Both the position numbers and the translations under genes were made by a program. Positions 59,511-64,000 of a DNA stretch of 64,000 nucleotides are shown one piece after another. The notes beneath the pieces were generated by a model. That model was not told where the DNA came from. It searched no databases and saw only the letters and a program-made list of their open reading frames with translations. How positions within the stretch are numbered: the stretch's first letter is position 1; each line of letters starts with the position of its first letter. Source of the stretch: Allacma fusca (taxonomy: Eukaryota > Arthropoda > Collembola > Symphypleona > Sminthuridae); assembly GCA_947179485.1 (NCBI GenBank), contig OX359245.1, positions 49,835,067-49,899,066 of the forward strand. The letters run 5' to 3'.

Positions 59511-60615
59511 CTCACTCCTCACTCACACTGCACAATTGTTGAGTTGAAGGGAGCCCAGTGTGTACCATCCAGGGAGTGATGACGTCAGGGACCTGCAAAA
59601 ATAAAATTAAAATGTAGGTCATGGGAGAAAAATGTAAACAAATAGTTTACATTTTTTTCCCATGAAAATTATTTTCCTCCCTTCATATCCTTATCCCCAA
59701 ATAAATAAAATGTAAAAAACCCTTACCTTATGTACCTTCCTTAAAATTCCTGGACCCTTCCAAAGTATAAATAGGGCTGCTTTTTCCTCCCACAGGGCAG
59801 ACTTGTAATGAGTCTCCTGTCCATGAGTTGCTCGTGGTGAACTTTCCGGGGAAATCCCAGGCTCTGTACTCCGACCTCTGCTCTGGAATAATTTAAACCG
59901 CGGTTTTTTCCGCCGGTCTCACCTGAGCCTTGCCTGAAAAGACCTCCGTCCAATCCCACTCCAGTATTTCTTTCCGGTGGCGAATTTAAAATTCACCCAG
60001 AACGGTTACCTGTTGTAGTTGGAGTATCGTATCGTTGTTTTTTTTGGCAAATTAAAATTAAATTAAAAGTATTTTTTTTTAGTTTCATTTTTTTGAAATT
60101 TTGATTTTTCGCATCCGGAAGTTCCACGTTTCGTGTGGAAAACTTTGTGTAAGTTGTCCTTTCGTTTTTATTATTTTTTTAGAGGATTAATTTTTTAATA
60201 GTGTCAGTGGATCAAGCCAAACCTTCCCTCCTTACCTATACCTACATTGGGCATTTTACAATTCCTTCCCTAGTTTAAATTAAAATATTTGAGTCCGGTC
60301 TTAGGACCCGGATATTTAATTAAAAGCATTAAAAATTACAATTATAGCGTGGTCCTCAACGTTTTGCCCCTTGTAATTAATTAAATTCGGGTTAAATTAA
60401 TTACCCCTTTCGTTATTTTATTTAAAATTAAATTAAACTCTTAGTTAAGTCCGGGTAAATCGGTTACATTATTCCCCTTAAAATTAAAAGGTTGTTTTTG
60501 TTCCAATTAATTTAATTAATTAAATTAATTGAAGTAGTTAACCACATAAGCCGAGTGCTGCTAAAGTAGTAAAGTAGTTAGTTATGTAAGCCGGTCCCGC
60601 TTAACTACTTTATCA

Positions 60616-62594
60616 CTATACTCATATAATGTTTTAGCTATTGATTGACAACAAAAATAGTTCCCGTATCTAATTTTATGGTTTATAGTGATTTTCAATT
60701 TAAAACCACATATTTCCCAGGAAATCAAGGTGAGAATCTTACCGGCCAATTTCAGATTCTTTGATTGCAATTTGCGAACTGGAACGACAATATTAAAATC
60801 GAATGAATCCCCATTACATTTCCTACAAAGGATGTTTTCGGAAATAGTTTCAAGTCACAAACTGTGTTTTCAGAAACTGGAAATGCCAGTGAGGTGAAGA
60901 TTAAGGTCAAGATGTCCATGGAAAAGTATCTAGTTCAGAATATCTTCTTACCGCATCTTTGCAGCTTAATTTCCCCAACGTTGATCTCTGTTCGAACGGG
61001 TAACATTCTCAATGCTCAGGGTAGTGACATGTATGCAATAGCTCCCTGAAAATCTCATCAAATTTACTCAAAAAATCAATTTTGCTGTAATAATTTCTTA
61101 CACGTGCTTATTTACATATTTTCCCTACAACGTGTTTCTTTAAAAGCATGTTGTTTAGCTACATAGTATATGCAATAGTATATAGTACATGTAAAATCAT
61201 AAACACTGCAACAAACCGGCGAACGTTTCAAACGTACGGGCAGGATGTCTCAGCATCTGCATCCAGCAATGTCTCAATTCTCATAACGTATCTAAATACT
61301 CCGGTATAATGTTTGCGGGTACGAGTAAATGACCCGGTTATACTCGTTTCCGGCTGATATAGACCGATTTTTAAATCCCGTACCCTTACCCATATCCGTA
61401 CCCGAAATTTTAAACCGACCGAAGTAAACCCGGGTAGTACCCTAAATTGTTCCAACACACACTAGATCGGTACACATACTCGTGCCAGTTTAACCGAGTA
61501 ACACCCATACCTATGTATGCTGAGCACTGATTCGATTGACATAATTAATTTTGCATACGACATAAAATAACATAAAATAAGTTAAATAAAGAAATTTGCT
61601 AAATTGTAACGTCCTACTCCTGTTAAGCCAGTACAGTATACAATATGTATAGTTGACCCCTAAGTAATGCCCCGAAGTAGGGAAGTCACGGGAGATTATT
61701 GACTTTCCGTAACAGTTATTTTACTTTATTCAAATTAGAGATTCGCACGGCACGTGTGCTTCCTGCTTCCAGCCCGTATTTAAAACCTTTTGCATTTCCG
61801 GTGAGAGTCAAAAATCGCTGAGATAATTGGAGCAAAAACAGCACGAGTATGGACGGTGCAAGTAGGAACGGCTTTAAAACGCAGGACAAGACAGAGATTG
61901 GGATTTTTCTAGGATGGTGGTCATGTGAGCACTTTTCCGTGCAAAAAAGAGGTTCTCACTAAAATGTGTACTGCTTTTCAAACCTTTATGCAGCTACACA
62001 AGGCAACCAAGTTGTTTTGAACGGAAGCACGAGTACAGTGAATTTTCTATAAATGTTCCCAAGGGATGGCAAAATACCTGCTAATATACGGGGATATCTT
62101 AATAGAATGTAATGTAAATGTGATCCTAGGGAAATTTTAAACATGCCCATATAAAGGGAATGCTGTCTAAGAGGAAACCACTATACAGGAAATCACTGCA
62201 CAAGAAAATGCACACGCGTTTCTTGATCATAGACAGTTCTTCGCATTTTTTATAACCATAGACACGGATATAATTTAACTGACCTTGGGACAAATTTTTT
62301 AAGGTGTTTACGCAAGTTATAAATGCATTCTACGTTTATAGTAAATAATAATAAGCATAAATACATATGAATAAACATGTAGGTATACAAAATGGTTATT
62401 GTAGATTCACACCCATTGCATATAGTGTAAGGAGGTGAAGTGTTGGCATTGGAAAAAGGTACTTCTAAGCTGCAAGGTATTATAACAACCATTAAGCAAT
62501 AAGCCACATTCACTTCTATTCCATTCTCTACGCCAGCCCAATAATAATGTAATTATTAATAAGTAAATAAAGCCAAAAGGATGAGTTGCCAATG
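60616..62594. other. intergenic
   Basis: At 61290-61460 a cluster of CGGGTAC/GTACCC words resembles the subterminal arrays of the hAT elements, without ends that I could define. No gene is supported in the rest. Confidence 0.4.
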
Positions 62595-62873
62595 TGTAAC
62601 TCCAGTAATGCGGAACCAGTAAAAAGGTGAGACTCAAGACCAGGGATGACTAACGACAAATATATATTAGTTTATTATTACGAATCGCTACTACAGCTAT
62701 GCCGTTACAGTTGGTCTCTTCAGTACGGAGCTCCAGGAAGCACTGAGGCTCTCCTCAGAATATATGTAAGAGGAAGACTGGAGAATGTCTCTCCTTTATA
62801 CATTTAAATAATTTGCCTTAGATTCACTAAGGCAGATTGCATATTTACATAGCAAGGATACCTTCTCGTTACA
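62595..62873 (-). repeat. 3' LTR of a copia-like element
   Basis: 279 bp with TGTAAC...GTTACA ends, read on the minus strand. It contains a TATA-like ATGTATAAAGG (complement of about 62790-62800). On its U3 side is a classic polypurine tract (62874-62890). Internal coding sequence that should lie to the right is not recognisable, so the body is deleted or decayed. Confidence 0.72.
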
Positions 62874-62890
62874 CTCTCCCCCTGAAAATT
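62874..62890 (-). promoter_or_regulatory. polypurine tract
   Basis: On the minus strand TTTTCAGGGGGAGAG abuts the LTR start TGTAAC, the usual plus-strand primer site of copia-like elements. Confidence 0.75.
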
Positions 62891-64000
62891 AAAAATCCTT
62901 CGGATTTTTATAATTTCCGGTTAGTAAGGTAAAGGTGTCGTATTTATATTTCGCCATTTGTTGGAAAATGCACAAAGATTTGAATATTTTGAATTTCATA
63001 AATTAATTTGAACAAACTTGAAAAATAATGAGTAATCGTTGAAATCCAATAAATCGTATCATTCAAAAATGCAGTAATTCTTTAAAAAACAGATGAAAAC
63101 GATGAATGGCGATAATGATGGTAGCAGCATGAATTGGTCGAATACGATTCCTGAGACCAGTAATTATATTGAATCTTGGATGTCTTGAAATACAGTCGAA
63201 AATGCACAGGGCACGCTGGCGCATCTACAGGACAAAACATGACTTTGCAATGGATTCCCCATTGCAACAAAAAAACAAAAAATAAATATAGCTAATGGCC
63301 CACATTAGCAAAAGCATAAGTGAGGACCAAAATAAATAATTAAATTGAAGTTTGGAAAACACCCGAGGGTGTAAATATTTACAAACAACTACAAGCATGA
63401 GACACGCTCGTGCTTTGTAGATTAAAACTTAACCTATTTTAAAATCTTAACCTAGTATTCATGGCCAGAATAAAACTAAAAATACATGCAAAACCTATTT
63501 ACACAAAAGTAGTATTTACAAAAATAATTGATTAAAACTGACAAAATTAAAATCGTTAAGCTAATCATCTATTTGTCTTGCACAAATCTTCTTAGACAAA
63601 GTTCTTCCGTAGAAATCTTAAGCTATGGATGTTAGTAACATGTAAATCAAAATTAGTCACGAACTTTTCCTATAATTGTCAATTATCACTAAGCTTACAA
63701 TCAGTTAGCTTCTCAAAAAAAACTCGGCCGGCATTTACATGTTATTGTTGCAACAAAACAACTAATCATTTCGCTTCACAAGTGCGCACAGAACGCTCCT
63801 CAAGTTCTTTAACCAAATGTAGTACAGAGCTACAGGCTTTAACTCATGTTTCTCACATGAATAATTGTATTTAAAAATATAATACATACATAAAAGGCTC
63901 CTCACCTTAACTGCAGTACTTGGCTGCATAATAAATGATCCTCACGTTTACATTTGCTACGCATAGCATATCTCGTTTAAAAATAATCTAAAATTCAATT
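62891..64000. other. no gene seen; expected copia internal region absent
   Basis: AT-rich sequence with only short ORFs (63082-63270 minus, 63629-63874 plus), none resembling copia pol. The second LTR may lie beyond the window. Confidence 0.4.

Larger units (their letters stand above)
58149..60615 (+). repeat. diverged solo LTR of gypsy element 2 family, interrupted by a hAT element
   Basis: Opposite orientation to the other copies. The part before 58172 and from 59519 onwards matches the family: hairpin at 59620-59664 (20-bp stem), TATA box at 59766-59773, AATTAATT palindrome near 60500-60530 and GTAGTTAGTTATGTAAGCCG words to about 60600. The right end is uncertain. It is far more diverged than the 52862 copy. 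Confidence 0.75.

Overview
The window is eukaryotic nuclear DNA, AT-rich, with short spliceosomal introns (about 85-90 bp), Ty3/gypsy and copia-like LTR elements, an APE-type LINE, many hAT-like non-autonomous DNA elements and an arthropod-style chemosensory receptor. An arthropod, perhaps a springtail-like hexapod, is my best guess; that is inference from gene flavour, not a proven placement. No operons, rRNA, convincing tRNA or CRISPR were seen.

Host genes are few. Three kinesin-light-chain/nephrocystin-like TPR genes lie in tandem on the minus strand (5798-7231; 12358-12491 plus 22159-23267; 33425-35054), followed by a TPR pseudogene scrap near 40310-40500. Diverged copies of the non-coding DNA between them recur (around 7900-8330, 11650-11850, 24350-24720, 39690-40135, 41880-42240, 43440-43680), so the left two thirds is an old tandem gene array inflated by transposons. 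A predicted single-pass membrane protein lies at 3497-4438 (+). A three-exon, seven-TM gustatory-receptor-like gene with an apparent frameshift lies at 51475-52767 (-). Two weaker exon candidates are given.

Mobile DNA dominates. A young, complete gypsy element (12492-22158, LTRs differing at 3 of 557 positions, 4-bp TSD) sits inside the coding sequence of the second TPR gene; joining the two flanks and keeping one TSD copy gives an unbroken reading frame. A second gypsy element (26373-33335, minus, 5-bp TSD) has decayed gag/pol and a 3' LTR truncated to 256 bp. Solo LTRs of both families occur at 44451-45006, 52862-54036 and about 58149-60615. A full-length LINE (35319-39689, 16-bp TSD) lies in DNA upstream of the third TPR gene. 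A copia-like 3' LTR with its polypurine tract lies at 62595-62890.

The right half is rich in hAT-like elements with 8-bp TSDs and arrays of short family-specific subterminal words: 9097-9986, 44313-45410, 46255-47489, 47935-49347 (no TSD found), 58181-59510 and a small one at 58698-58884. Several are nested: solo LTR > hAT > small hAT at 58149-60615, and hAT > solo LTR at 44313-45410. A foldback-type element with a core of about twenty 25-bp repeats and a 9-bp TSD occupies 50472-51389. The most unusual signals are the frame-exact TPR disruption, subterminal arrays that differ between hAT elements sharing nearly the same TIR, and a covarying hairpin kept in three diverged LTRs.
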